DNA of 9,214 nucleotides from WANQ01 sp964448055 (GCA_964448055.1 CAYUVB010000053.1:1-9214), one strand, 5' to 3'. Positions 1-5,997 are shown, counted from the first letter of the stretch. Numbers and translations: made by a program. The notes: generated by a model not told the origin, from the letters alone.

Positions 1-159
1 TGCTATTATTCGTAGGGTTGTTGTTTTACCAGCACCATTAGGACCAATAAGACCATATATTTCGCCCTCATAGACTTTGAAAGACAAGTGATCAACAGCT
101 ACTATGTTACCTGGATACACCTTTACTAAATCTTCTACAAACACAACTATATTACTCAT
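1..159 (-). CDS. ABC transporter ATP-binding protein, N-terminal part (runs off the left edge)
   Basis: Only the first 53 codons are in the window. They begin MSNIVVFVEDLVKVYPGN and contain the Walker A motif GPNGAGKTT at about residues 40-48, which binds the ATP phosphates. The aromatic residue before it (Tyr15) fits the A-loop that stacks on adenine. The GPNGAGKTTTLR form is usual for ATPases of ABC-2-type exporters (drug, lipid or antibiotic efflux), but the permease and the rest of the ATPase are not visible, so substrate and direction are unknown. The ATG overlaps the stop of the upstream regulator gene as ATGA, a four-base overlap that suggests translational coupling. With the membrane protein and regulator upstream it would form a three-gene minus-strand operon. 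Family assignment is secure; function within the family is not. Confidence 0.9.
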   Translation of the reverse strand, partial: MSNIVVFVEDLVKVYPGNIVAVDHLSFKVYEGEIYGLIGPNGAGKTTTLRIIA

Positions 160-389
160 TTCTCAGCACCACATTCCTCAATGTATTCAAAAATATCCTC
201 TACCCTTAAACCTAACTTCTTAGCCATTTTTAACGCTAATGGCAGTGATGGATAATATTTTCCTTTCTCAATGGCTATTATTGTCTGTCTTGTAACGCCT
301 AGCATCCTAGCAAGATCTTCTTGACGTAGATTAAGTCTAGCTCTTATTTCCCTTAATCTCACTTTAATACACCCCTTATCTTTAACCAT
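156..389 (-). CDS. Small XRE/Cro-type helix-turn-helix regulator
   Basis: This 77-residue protein is essentially one HTH_3 domain. Residues 11-65 give the five-helix fold, with the scanning helix in LRQEDLARMLGV and the recognition helix starting at TRQTIIAIEKGKYYPS, followed by LPLALKMAKKLGLRVEDIF. This pattern is typical of the short YozG-like regulators in bacteria and archaea, which bind palindromic operators as dimers. No ligand-binding domain is present. It lies between a DUF2178-type membrane protein gene and an ABC ATPase gene, and its stop overlaps the ATPase start. A GAGGT ribosome site overlaps the end of the membrane protein gene, so all three are probably co-transcribed. The palindromes at 797-837 upstream of the operon are the obvious candidate binding sites, making autoregulation likely; that link is inference. 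Confidence 0.9.
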   Translation of the reverse strand: MVKDKGCIKVRLREIRARLNLRQEDLARMLGVTRQTIIAIEKGKYYPSLPLALKMAKKLGLRVEDIFEYIEECGAEK

Positions 390-396
390 ATATACT

Positions 397-401
397 ACCT
401 C
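397..401 (-). promoter_or_regulatory. Ribosome binding site of the XRE regulator gene
   Basis: GAGGT on the minus strand lies 7 bases before the ATG at 389 and overlaps the TGA of the upstream membrane protein gene (400-402). It supports the ATG start and links translation of the two genes. Confidence 0.6.
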
Positions 402-780
402 ATGAGTATCTCAATTTGAATATGACCCAGGGAGCAATGTATACAGCCATAACGTATAATACGAATGGAGCATACTTCTCAACAAGATCTTTCGTGACAT
501 TATAGAACCAAGGTGTGTTTAAGATATCACCGAATACAGAAGCTATGACTAATGCTGCTACGGAAGTCATCGTAATAATTAATGTAACATATGATGCCTG
601 GGATGCTATGAATTTATCGCGTTCGTCATATGCTACTTCTCTACTCATTTTATCACTTATCTTAAGCAAAACTAAGCCTATTATTATTGTTGCTACGAAT
701 CCCATGGAATTATTATTTGCTAGAAAATATCCACAAAGAGCACCTATTACCAATGTTATTATTATTCTTAACATTAACAT
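400..780 (-). CDS. DUF2178-type four-helix membrane protein
   Basis: The 126-residue protein has four hydrophobic segments at about residues 4-21, 24-40, 63-83 and 104-122. Between helices 2 and 3 it carries DERDKFIASQAS (residues 52-63), the hallmark of DUF2178 membrane proteins. These are commonly encoded next to small XRE-type regulators in archaea and Firmicutes, as here, and their biochemical role is not known. It is the first gene of the presumed operon with the regulator and ABC ATPase; it might be a membrane partner of the transporter or sense membrane state, but nothing in the sequence proves either. The start may be the ATG at 780 or at 774 (MLM); no strong ribosome site precedes either. 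The operator-like palindromes lie 17-57 bases upstream. Confidence 0.8.
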   Translation of the reverse strand: MLMLRIIITLVIGALCGYFLANNNSMGFVATIIIGLVLLKISDKMSREVAYDERDKFIASQASYVTLIITMTSVAALVIASVFGDILNTPWFYNVTKDLVEKYAPFVLYVMAVYIAPWVIFKLRYS

Positions 781-796
781 GTCTATCTTAGCACTT

Positions 797-816
797 GTGT
801 AAAGAATTCTTTACAC
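797..816. promoter_or_regulatory. Perfect 20-bp palindrome, probable operator
   Basis: GTGTAAAGAATTCTTTACAC is identical to its reverse complement over all 20 bases. It lies 16 bases upstream of the DUF2178 gene start, about where transcription of the operon should begin if the TATA-like element at 820-829 is used. A dimeric HTH protein is encoded in the same operon. A degenerate second copy lies next to it. Binding here would be expected to block transcription initiation. The palindrome is directly seen; the regulator assignment is inferred. Confidence 0.7.
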
Positions 817-817
817 G

Positions 818-837
818 AGGTAAATAAAGCTTTACAC
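818..837. promoter_or_regulatory. Second, degenerate operator copy
   Basis: AGGTAAATAAAGCTTTACAC matches the perfect palindrome at 797-816 at 15 of 20 positions, and its CTTTACAC half is intact. The two sites start 21 bp apart, about two helical turns, so two dimers could bind the same face of the DNA and cooperate. The site covers the TATA-like element of the minus-strand operon. Confidence 0.6.
820..829 (-). promoter_or_regulatory. TATA-like element of the DUF2178-XRE-ABC operon
   Basis: On the minus strand CTTTATTTAC is the best AT-rich element at a suitable distance. The usual archaeal spacing of about 26 bases puts the transcription start near 799, leaving a leader of about 20 bases. 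It lies inside the second operator copy. An alternative, CTTATTTG, lies slightly further upstream at 838-845. Confidence 0.35.
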
Positions 838-866
838 AAATAAGGTGGATGGCGTAGGGAAACCCC

Positions 867-874
867 TTTATAAT
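867..874 (+). promoter_or_regulatory. TATA box of the aminopropyltransferase gene
   Basis: TTTATAAT on the plus strand is a good crenarchaeal TATA box. Spacing of about 26 bases puts the transcription start near 897, giving a leader of about 28 bases that includes the GAGGTG ribosome site. It lies 30 bp beyond the operator pair, so it may not be affected by it. Confidence 0.6.
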
Positions 875-912
875 ATGTCTGCGGCTCTAGGCTATAGGAA
901 CAGTCTAAGAAT

Positions 913-918
913 GAGGTG
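913..918 (+). promoter_or_regulatory. Ribosome binding site that decides the speE start
   Basis: GAGGTG lies 6 bases before the ATG at 925. A GTG at 916 in the same frame is part of this ribosome site itself, so the ATG at 925 is the better start. Confidence 0.7.
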
Positions 919-924
919 TTAATT

Positions 925-1821
925 ATGGACGAATTCCCTCAAATAGATCCAAATAAAGGATTAATAGGATTAAATATTATTCAGCCATCAAGTGATTACA
1001 CGTTTATGACCTTTCGCGTAAAGAAGTTAGTAACATTAAAGAAGTCGCAGTATCAGGAAATAGTAATTGCTGATGTAGAAGATTTTGGTAGATCACTAAT
1101 ACTCGATAACTTTATACAAAGTTCGGAGGTGGATGAATACATATATCATGAATCATTGGTACACCCAGTAATGGTGGCTCATCCTAATCCTGAAAAAGTT
1201 CTAATAATAGGTGGTGGTGAAGGAGCAACACTTAGAGAGGTGTTAAAACATTCAGTAGTTAAAAGGGCTGTAATGGTCGATATAGATAAAGATGTAGTTG
1301 AACTTTCAAAGAAATATCTTGAGAAATGGCATCAAGGAGCATTTGATGACCCACGTGCTGAGGTAGTAATAACTGATGGTAGAAGATATATTGAGGAAAC
1401 ATCTGAAAAATTCGATGTTGTAATACTTGACTTAACTGACCCATATGGAATAGAGATTTCGAAAAAATTATATAGTGCTGAATTCTACAACATGGTCTAT
1501 AATGTTTTAGAGGACGATGGCCTAATGGTTACTCAAGCAGGTTCAGCATTCTTCTACGAGAAAATATATGATAGCGTATTAAAATCCATAAGGAAGGTAT
1601 TTCCGGTGGTAGTTGAATACAATGTATGGGTACCTGTATTTGGTTATGCTAACAACTTCATAGTCGGCTCGAAGAAGTATGATCCATCAAAACTCAACGT
1701 TGAAGATGTTGAAAGAATACTTAAGACTAGGAATGTGGAGACGAAATTCTATAGCGGTAAGACGCATATAGCATTAATGTATACACCTATATTCCGTGCA
1801 AGTGGCTGTGTTAAAAGATAG
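925..1821 (+). CDS. speE: Polyamine aminopropyltransferase (spermidine/thermospermine synthase family)
   Basis: It transfers aminopropyl groups from decarboxylated S-adenosylmethionine to a polyamine or agmatine acceptor in the cytoplasm. The 298-residue protein has the N-terminal beta domain with QYQEI (42-46), then YHESLVHP (74-81), the nucleotide-binding loop GGGEGATLREVLKH (96-109), VDID (118-121), DGRRYIEE (151-158) and the catalytic segment DLTDP (169-173) with both acidic residues. GGGEG and VTQAGSAFF (202-210) resemble plant ACL5-type thermospermine synthases more than classical SpeE (GGGDGG, TQ-rich). Known crenarchaeal homologues make longer polyamines such as thermospermine, so that product is plausible here. 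Length is normal for the family. The start is set by a GAGGTG ribosome site. It is a single-gene unit converging on the neighbour at 1829 with only 7 bases between. Family is certain; acceptor is inferred. Confidence 0.93.
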   Translation: MDEFPQIDPNKGLIGLNIIQPSSDYTFMTFRVKKLVTLKKSQYQEIVIADVEDFGRSLILDNFIQSSEVDEYIYHESLVHPVMVAHPNPEKVLIIGGGEGATLREVLKHSVVKRAVMVDIDKDVVELSKKYLEKWHQGAFDDPRAEVVITDGRRYIEETSEKFDVVILDLTDPYGIEISKKLYSAEFYNMVYNVLEDDGLMVTQAGSAFFYEKIYDSVLKSIRKVFPVVVEYNVWVPVFGYANNFIVGSKKYDPSKLNVEDVERILKTRNVETKFYSGKTHIALMYTPIFRASGCVKR

Positions 1822-1828
1822 TTTAGAC

Positions 1829-2227
1829 TTAGAATACAATTCTACGAATAACCTTTATCTCTGTTTTATCTATTGATCCGCTTTTTATCTTCTCTTCTAG
1901 ATCTCTGAGTATTCCTTCTACCTCGCTTAGATGTTGATCTAAGTAGTTAACTCTACCTAAGGCTCTTTTAGAATGTACATGTTTCCATTGATTATGTAGT
2001 GCTTGTGCTAGAGTAGATAATAATTTAAGTCTTCTTGATAACCCAGATAGTACATCGCTATACGTAGGTATACTTAATGATAATTCCTCTATTCTTACAG
2101 CGATATCGGCTATAACTCTATGTGCTTCACCGTTAATTATGTATCCTGTGAGTTCTCTTCTAAGTCTCTCAATATCATTTAATACTTGTCTTAAAGTCTT
2201 AGTGACGTTATCTTCAGTGTATGCCAA
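1829..2227 (-). CDS. Hypothetical helical protein, 132 residues
   Basis: I do not recognise this protein. It is predicted to be almost entirely helical and strongly charged: heptad-like segments at residues 8-30 (LRQVLNDIERLRRELTGYI), 35-52, 57-80 and 93-116 (LDQHLSEVEGILRDLEEKI) suggest a four-helix bundle or coiled coil. It has no cysteine, no membrane segment and no signal peptide, so it is probably a soluble cytoplasmic protein, perhaps a structural or binding partner. The start is a TTG with only a weak GGGGAAG upstream. A TATA-like ACTATAC run at 2241-2260 lies about 26 bases from the TTG, so a leaderless mRNA is possible. It ends convergently, 7 bases from speE. Codon use looks like that of its neighbours, so it is probably real. 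Confidence 0.65.
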   Translation of the reverse strand: MAYTEDNVTKTLRQVLNDIERLRRELTGYIINGEAHRVIADIAVRIEELSLSIPTYSDVLSGLSRRLKLLSTLAQALHNQWKHVHSKRALGRVNYLDQHLSEVEGILRDLEEKIKSGSIDKTEIKVIRRIVF

Positions 2228-2302
2228 AAGGCTTCCCCAAGTATAGTATAGTTGTATAGTGTTGTCTCTGGTTTTAACTTTACCTTAGCTGGCTGATGTG
2301 GG

Positions 2303-3433
2303 TTAGTAATAATCTCCTAATAAGAAGATGTTTCCTATATATACCTCCTTCAATCCCTTCTCTTTGGCTATCTTATAAGCGTTTATGGCATGTCTACTAC
2401 TTGTTGGCGGTAAATCTCTTAGTCTATGGTCAGGGTGGAAAGCTAATAGAACATATGGTATATTTGGATTAAGTTCAGCTAAATAGCTTGCTATTCTCTC
2501 AACTTCATATTCATCTACATATCCTGGTACTAATAATGTGCTTACAACAAGTAATGGTATATCAGGTCTATCATCCATCATTTTCGCTACTAGTTTAACG
2601 TTTTCCTTGATTCTTTCAACACCATCGATTCCTGTTAATGCTTTATAAATGCTTGGAGTCCATGCCTTAAAATCTATCTTAACTATACCCCCAGTTATAA
2701 GACTTAGGCGGGCCATTTCCTTCATTATAGCTGGATTCTCTAGTCCATTCGTCTCCCAACATATCCTTTTAATAGTGTTCTCTTCCTCTGCCTTCTTAAC
2801 TATGGTTCTTGAAGCTTGTATAGCGTACACTATATGTGGTCCAGGGTCTCCCCCAAAATAGCATATGCATGTAACTCTAGGGTTCATAGCTGCTTCTACT
2901 AGTTCATCTACACTCCTCACAAATCTTTGTTCAAGCTTTAGTGGCATGAACCTATGCTCCCAGTTCTGACAATAAAGACAATCAAGATTACATCCACCGA
3001 AGAATACAGCTAGGTTATAGTAGCCGTATTCTACTCCTTTCGAGAATGTATATTTAGGGTACCCTCTACTAGTTGTTGCAGGACATACTGGTTCAGCAAC
3101 ACAATTAGTTGGATGAGGATCTAGGTACCAGTGAACAACAGCCTTTCTCAAACCTGCTACATTTTCCAGCCTACCATTACGGTTTACTATGACACCACAA
3201 TAACCTCTCCCACCTAAAGGTATACTGCAATTATTTACACATAGATTACATTTTATACCATCTTTGTATCTCGGGGGCTCCGGTGGCAGCCCTACCTTAA
3301 TTCTCCAATCAATATGACTACGTAGGGCCACTCCTAATGCCCTATCTGCATTAGATCTAAGACACTCACTACATACACCTATAACATTACTTATAGTCTT
3401 TGAAGTTCTACCACATATACTACATTTTCCCAT
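2303..3433 (-). CDS. Radical SAM protein with N-terminal zinc ribbon (AmmeMemoRadiSam/PflA-activase-like)
   Basis: The 376-residue protein carries CNLDCLYC at 148-155 (C148, C152, C155), the CxxxCxxC motif that holds the 4Fe-4S cluster for reductive cleavage of S-adenosylmethionine, and GGDP (194-197) matching the SAM-binding GGEP motif. Before this lie two other cysteine clusters: a zinc-ribbon pair C4/C7 and C21/C24, and CNLCVNNC with GYCG (62-80), the latter typical of AmmeMemoRadiSam and pyruvate-formate-lyase-activase-like proteins. C111 and C117 are additional. It probably acts in the cytoplasm on a protein or cofactor, but the substrate is unknown and neither AMMECR1 nor Memo genes are adjacent. 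I chose the ATG at 3433 because AAGGG (3442-3446) lies 8 bases upstream and the expected transcription start (about 3451) falls after the longer GTG option at 3460. Confidence 0.85.
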   Translation of the reverse strand: MGKCSICGRTSKTISNVIGVCSECLRSNADRALGVALRSHIDWRIKVGLPPEPPRYKDGIKCNLCVNNCSIPLGGRGYCGVIVNRNGRLENVAGLRKAVVHWYLDPHPTNCVAEPVCPATTSRGYPKYTFSKGVEYGYYNLAVFFGGCNLDCLYCQNWEHRFMPLKLEQRFVRSVDELVEAAMNPRVTCICYFGGDPGPHIVYAIQASRTIVKKAEEENTIKRICWETNGLENPAIMKEMARLSLITGGIVKIDFKAWTPSIYKALTGIDGVERIKENVKLVAKMMDDRPDIPLLVVSTLLVPGYVDEYEVERIASYLAELNPNIPYVLLAFHPDHRLRDLPPTSSRHAINAYKIAKEKGLKEVYIGNIFLLGDYY

Positions 3434-3441
3434 AATCCAGG

Positions 3442-3446
3442 CCCTT
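3442..3446 (-). promoter_or_regulatory. Ribosome binding site favouring the ATG start at 3433
   Basis: AAGGG on the minus strand lies 8 bases before ATG 3433. No comparable site precedes the longer GTG alternative at 3460. Confidence 0.45.
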
Positions 3447-3472
3447 AGGTTTAGAGACACTCTATGTTTAAT

Positions 3473-3480
3473 GTTTATAA
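3473..3480. promoter_or_regulatory. Two-way TATA element between the radical SAM gene and a candidate sRNA
   Basis: GTTTATAA (TTATAAAC on the minus strand) reads as a TATA box both ways. Leftward, 26 bases puts a start near 3451, 18 bases before the radical SAM ATG. Rightward, it puts a start near 3503, a few bases before the C box at 3510. Both distances fit archaeal promoters, but one or both directions could be fortuitous. Confidence 0.45.
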
Positions 3481-3503
3481 GTTAGGGGCTTAATTAACGA
3501 TAA

Positions 3504-3568
3504 ACATGTGTGATGAAAAGGTGGGAACCGAAGTACATAGCATGTGGAATATGGCTGAGCGCTGACTC
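3504..3568 (+). ncRNA. Candidate C/D box sRNA (2'-O-methylation guide)
   Basis: In the 135-base gap between two protein genes, the plus strand has a C box GTGATGA (3510-3516), a D'-like CCGA (3528-3531) after an 11-base possible guide, a loose C' ATGTGGA (3542-3548), a 13-base possible guide, and a D box CTGA (3562-3565). The core is 56 bases, the usual size for archaeal C/D RNAs, and a TATA element sits the right distance upstream. The second guide contains GGCTGAGC, complementary to GCUCAGCC, a sequence common in archaeal tRNA D-arms; target identity is a guess. Weak points: D' and C' are degenerate, a second CTGA at 3555 makes the D box ambiguous, and no clear terminal stem is seen. Ends are approximate. 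Confidence 0.4.
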
Positions 3569-4843
3569 TTAACCATATAGTTCATCCAATAATTGCTGTA
3601 CCTTCTCCTCCAGGTGTTTCGACGCCTCACTAAGCAAGTGTTTTGATATAGTCTTTACCTCCATAGACTCCATTACAATTTTTCCATTTACTATTAGTGT
3701 ATGCGGTTTATAAGCGCCAAGTAATAGGTCTTCATAAATATTTGTTCTAGGCTTAGCACTACGAGCCCATAATAGCACATCAGCCACATAACCCCTTCTT
3801 ATTAAACCTATTCTCTTCACACCCGCAATGCCAGAACCATATAGGGTTAACATATCAAATACATCTTTAGGTGATATTGGCTCACCTATGAGCCTTGATA
3901 CAGCTATGGCGTTTAATGCCTCATTTACTATATTTTGTGTTGGGGATATGTCTAGTCCTAAGGCTAATTTTACTCCTAATTGTAGCATTCTTCTAGTTCT
4001 GGCGATACCACTACCTAGGAGCATATTGGTTGTAGGATTATGAGCTAATATACTCTTATATTTAGCGAGTATAGTTAACTCGGTATCATCAAGCCATACA
4101 CCATGAGCTATAATGGTATCCCTACCTAGCAATCCAAGTTTTTCTAAGAAGCGTATCGCTTTTACACCATAGTTACGTAAACTGTGTTCTTCGTCCTCCC
4201 ATACTTCACCTACATGCATATGTACTCCTATATTCTCAGTAGAACGTATTCTTGATATTTCCTCTAGTAGACTTCTTGAAACAAACCTAATGGTACAAGG
4301 CCCTAGGCTTACTTTGATTCTACCATCTCTATTATTCCATGAACTATGTAGCCTAAGATTATCTTCTAAGGCCTTCCATTCATCATCATAAAAACCTCTA
4401 TTCATTATAGCAACTGATAGATTAGCTCTAATGCCAGATAGCTCTACGGCCCTTGCTACACTATCCATATTAAAATGCATATCAGCTACTCCAGCTACTC
4501 CTTGTCTAATATAATCGTATAATGCTAGTATGGCCGAATAATATGAATCAGTTGGTGTAAGCCTAGGCTCCCATCTCCAAGCAATATTACTAGCCCATTC
4601 ATCTAAATGTGTCCACTGACCAGTAATTCTCGATACGGGATATAGTCCTGAATGGATATGTGCTATGTAAAATGGAGGAGTAACTATACCTCCCTTTCCA
4701 TCAATAACTATACCTGCCTTACTACACTCTCCGCCTACGTTTTCTATGATGGAGTCTTCAATACATATGCTGGTATTCGTCTTAATTACTTCTGAATCTA
4801 CTATGGTAATATTACGTATAAGTATAGGTTCACTACTTCTCAA
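3569..4843 (-). CDS. Amidohydrolase (TrzN / SAH-MTA deaminase-like metal hydrolase)
   Basis: This 424-residue protein belongs to the metal-dependent amidohydrolase superfamily, which removes amino or other groups from purines, pyrimidines and triazines. Key residues are in family order: H62-I-H64 after the first beta strand, H210 and E213 in HMHVGE, H247 in IIAHGVW, HNPTTNMLLGSGIA (268-281) and the catalytic aspartate D298 in LGLD. These match the zinc-binding and catalytic set of SAH/MTA deaminases and chlorohydrolases. The N-terminal and C-terminal beta-sandwich parts (VIDGKGGIVTPP; ADVLLWA...TLIVNGKIV) are complete, so the length is normal. The substrate is unknown; S-adenosylhomocysteine or methylthioadenosine deamination would fit a cell with SAM-using enzymes and polyamine synthesis nearby. 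The start is a TTG; an in-frame TGA lies three codons upstream, so a longer form is excluded. Confidence 0.85.
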   Translation of the reverse strand: MRSSEPILIRNITIVDSEVIKTNTSICIEDSIIENVGGECSKAGIVIDGKGGIVTPPFYIAHIHSGLYPVSRITGQWTHLDEWASNIAWRWEPRLTPTDSYYSAILALYDYIRQGVAGVADMHFNMDSVARAVELSGIRANLSVAIMNRGFYDDEWKALEDNLRLHSSWNNRDGRIKVSLGPCTIRFVSRSLLEEISRIRSTENIGVHMHVGEVWEDEEHSLRNYGVKAIRFLEKLGLLGRDTIIAHGVWLDDTELTILAKYKSILAHNPTTNMLLGSGIARTRRMLQLGVKLALGLDISPTQNIVNEALNAIAVSRLIGEPISPKDVFDMLTLYGSGIAGVKRIGLIRRGYVADVLLWARSAKPRTNIYEDLLLGAYKPHTLIVNGKIVMESMEVKTISKHLLSEASKHLEEKVQQLLDELYG

Positions 4844-4894
4844 GGTGGCTCACAGTAGCAACAGAGGTAGGCGAGGTCTATGATGTAGTTTACG

Positions 4895-4905
4895 AATAAT
4901 ATAAG
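4895..4905 (-). promoter_or_regulatory. TATA-like element of the amidohydrolase gene
   Basis: CTTATATTATT on the minus strand places a transcription start near 4874, about 30 bases before the TTG. No other comparable AT-rich element lies in the gap. Judged by spacing only. Confidence 0.4.
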
Positions 4906-4940
4906 GTTAACCCTCATCTCTCTTATTTACTAGATTCATG

Positions 4941-4958
4941 CTTTACTCGTGAGCAAAG
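4941..4958 (-). repeat. Inverted repeat just after the dehydrogenase gene
   Basis: On the minus strand CTTTGCTCACGAGTAAAG follows the dehydrogenase TAG by three bases. In RNA of that strand the 8-base arms pair completely, with one G-U pair and a very small loop. There is no T tract after it, so it may be an mRNA 3' hairpin rather than a true terminator, or chance. Confidence 0.3.
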
Positions 4959-4961
4959 ACT

Positions 4962-5936
4962 CTAGAAGGTACATGGTGTTAAGGGGTTAAGAGGTAATCG
5001 CTTTCTCTCCATGAAATCTATTATAGTTCTGGCTACACGTATACTAGTCTCAATCATTGCTTCACGAGTATAGCCTGCAATATGTGGTGTTAATATAACG
5101 TTGTCCATCTCTATTAACGGGTTACTTGGATCTATAGGTTCCTTAGAAAACACGTCAAGTGCGGCACCCTTTATTATACCTTCTTTCAATGCCTTAATTA
5201 GATCTTCTTCGACTACTACTTTACCTCTACTAACATTGATTAATACAGCATTACTTTTCATCTTGGAAAGTTTATCATAATCCAAAAATCCTTGGGTATC
5301 TTTGGTTAAAGCCAGTGAGATTATAATTATATCTGATTCACTTAGCAATTCTAGTAAGTTCTTATACTCTATTCCTAGAGCATGTTCCACTTCGGGCTTC
5401 CTACGTCTACTCCAATATATAACTCTACAGCCTACGCATTTGAATATTCTAGCTATACTAGCACCTATTCTACCAAGACCTATTATTCCTACAGTTTTTC
5501 CACGTAGAGTTGTACCTAGTAGTTCTCGAGGAGCAGGACCTTTACCCCACATACGTCTTCTAATGTAACGGTCACCTACTACAATATTCCTTAGTAAAGC
5601 TAGTGCTAAGCCTAAAGCATATTCAGCTACCGATTCTGCGATAGCATCTGGTTCATAAGCAACACATATACCCTTCTTACTACAATACTCTAGGTCAATA
5701 TTCTCATAGCCGCTGCCATGTAGTACTATTAACCTAAGTTTTCTTGCACTACTAAGTATGTCTTCGTTAATAACATGAATAGGTGCTATAACAAGTACAT
5801 CAGCATCCACAAGTTCTCTTATAAGCCATTCCCTTGGGGGTTCCCTTCCTTCAAACACTACTACGTTATAACCTTTCTCCCTTAACATATTTATACCGCT
5901 ACGATGTACTCGGATAGCATATACTACTTTTACCAA
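4962..5936 (-). CDS. D-2-hydroxyacid dehydrogenase, glyoxylate/hydroxypyruvate reductase-like
   Basis: This 324-residue enzyme belongs to the D-isomer-specific 2-hydroxyacid dehydrogenases, which reduce 2-keto acids to D-hydroxy acids with NAD(P)H in the cytoplasm. The Rossmann loop GLGRIG is at 153-158. The catalytic triad is R237 (VSRG), E266 (FSKEP) and H285 (TPHIAG), all in family context. Residues after the second strand read YWSRRRKPEVE, close to Pyrococcus/Thermococcus glyoxylate reductases (YYSRTRKPE); the basic residues in place of an acidic one suggest NADPH use. There is no C-terminal ACT domain, so a regulated serine-pathway SerA is less likely, though a short phosphoglycerate dehydrogenase is possible. 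The TTG start is supported by AAGGTG (5946-5951) nine bases upstream and an in-frame stop directly before it. It appears to be a single-gene unit. Confidence 0.87.
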   Translation of the reverse strand: MVKVVYAIRVHRSGINMLREKGYNVVVFEGREPPREWLIRELVDADVLVIAPIHVINEDILSSARKLRLIVLHGSGYENIDLEYCSKKGICVAYEPDAIAESVAEYALGLALALLRNIVVGDRYIRRRMWGKGPAPRELLGTTLRGKTVGIIGLGRIGASIARIFKCVGCRVIYWSRRRKPEVEHALGIEYKNLLELLSESDIIIISLALTKDTQGFLDYDKLSKMKSNAVLINVSRGKVVVEEDLIKALKEGIIKGAALDVFSKEPIDPSNPLIEMDNVILTPHIAGYTREAMIETSIRVARTIIDFMERKRLPLNPLTPCTF

Positions 5937-5945
5937 CTAGTATGA

Positions 5946-5951
5946 CACCTT
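5946..5951 (-). promoter_or_regulatory. Ribosome binding site of the dehydrogenase gene
   Basis: AAGGTG on the minus strand lies 9 bases before the TTG at 5936. An in-frame TAG sits directly before that TTG, so this site supports the non-ATG start. Confidence 0.55.
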
Positions 5952-5971
5952 ACACTATAGGCTATGGTATA

Positions 5972-5997
5972 GTTATAAGAATACAGCCTATATACTA
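5972..5997 (-). promoter_or_regulatory. TATA-like elements upstream of the dehydrogenase gene
   Basis: Two candidates are seen on the minus strand: CTTATAAC (5972-5979), which would start RNA near 5950, and AGTATATAGG (5988-5997), which would start it near 5966 and leave the ribosome site inside the leader. The second fits the ribosome site better. Confidence 0.3.

Noticed and set aside
515..802. 95-codon plus-strand frame
   Set aside because: It is antisense to the DUF2178 gene, which has the family motif and four helices, and it ends within the operator region.
916..924. Longer GTG start for the aminopropyltransferase
   Set aside because: That GTG is part of the GAGGTG ribosome site that correctly precedes the ATG at 925.
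4878..4890. C-box-like ATGATGT in the gap upstream of the amidohydrolase
   Set aside because: One mismatch to the C box and no CTGA follows at a suitable distance, so a C/D RNA is not supported there.
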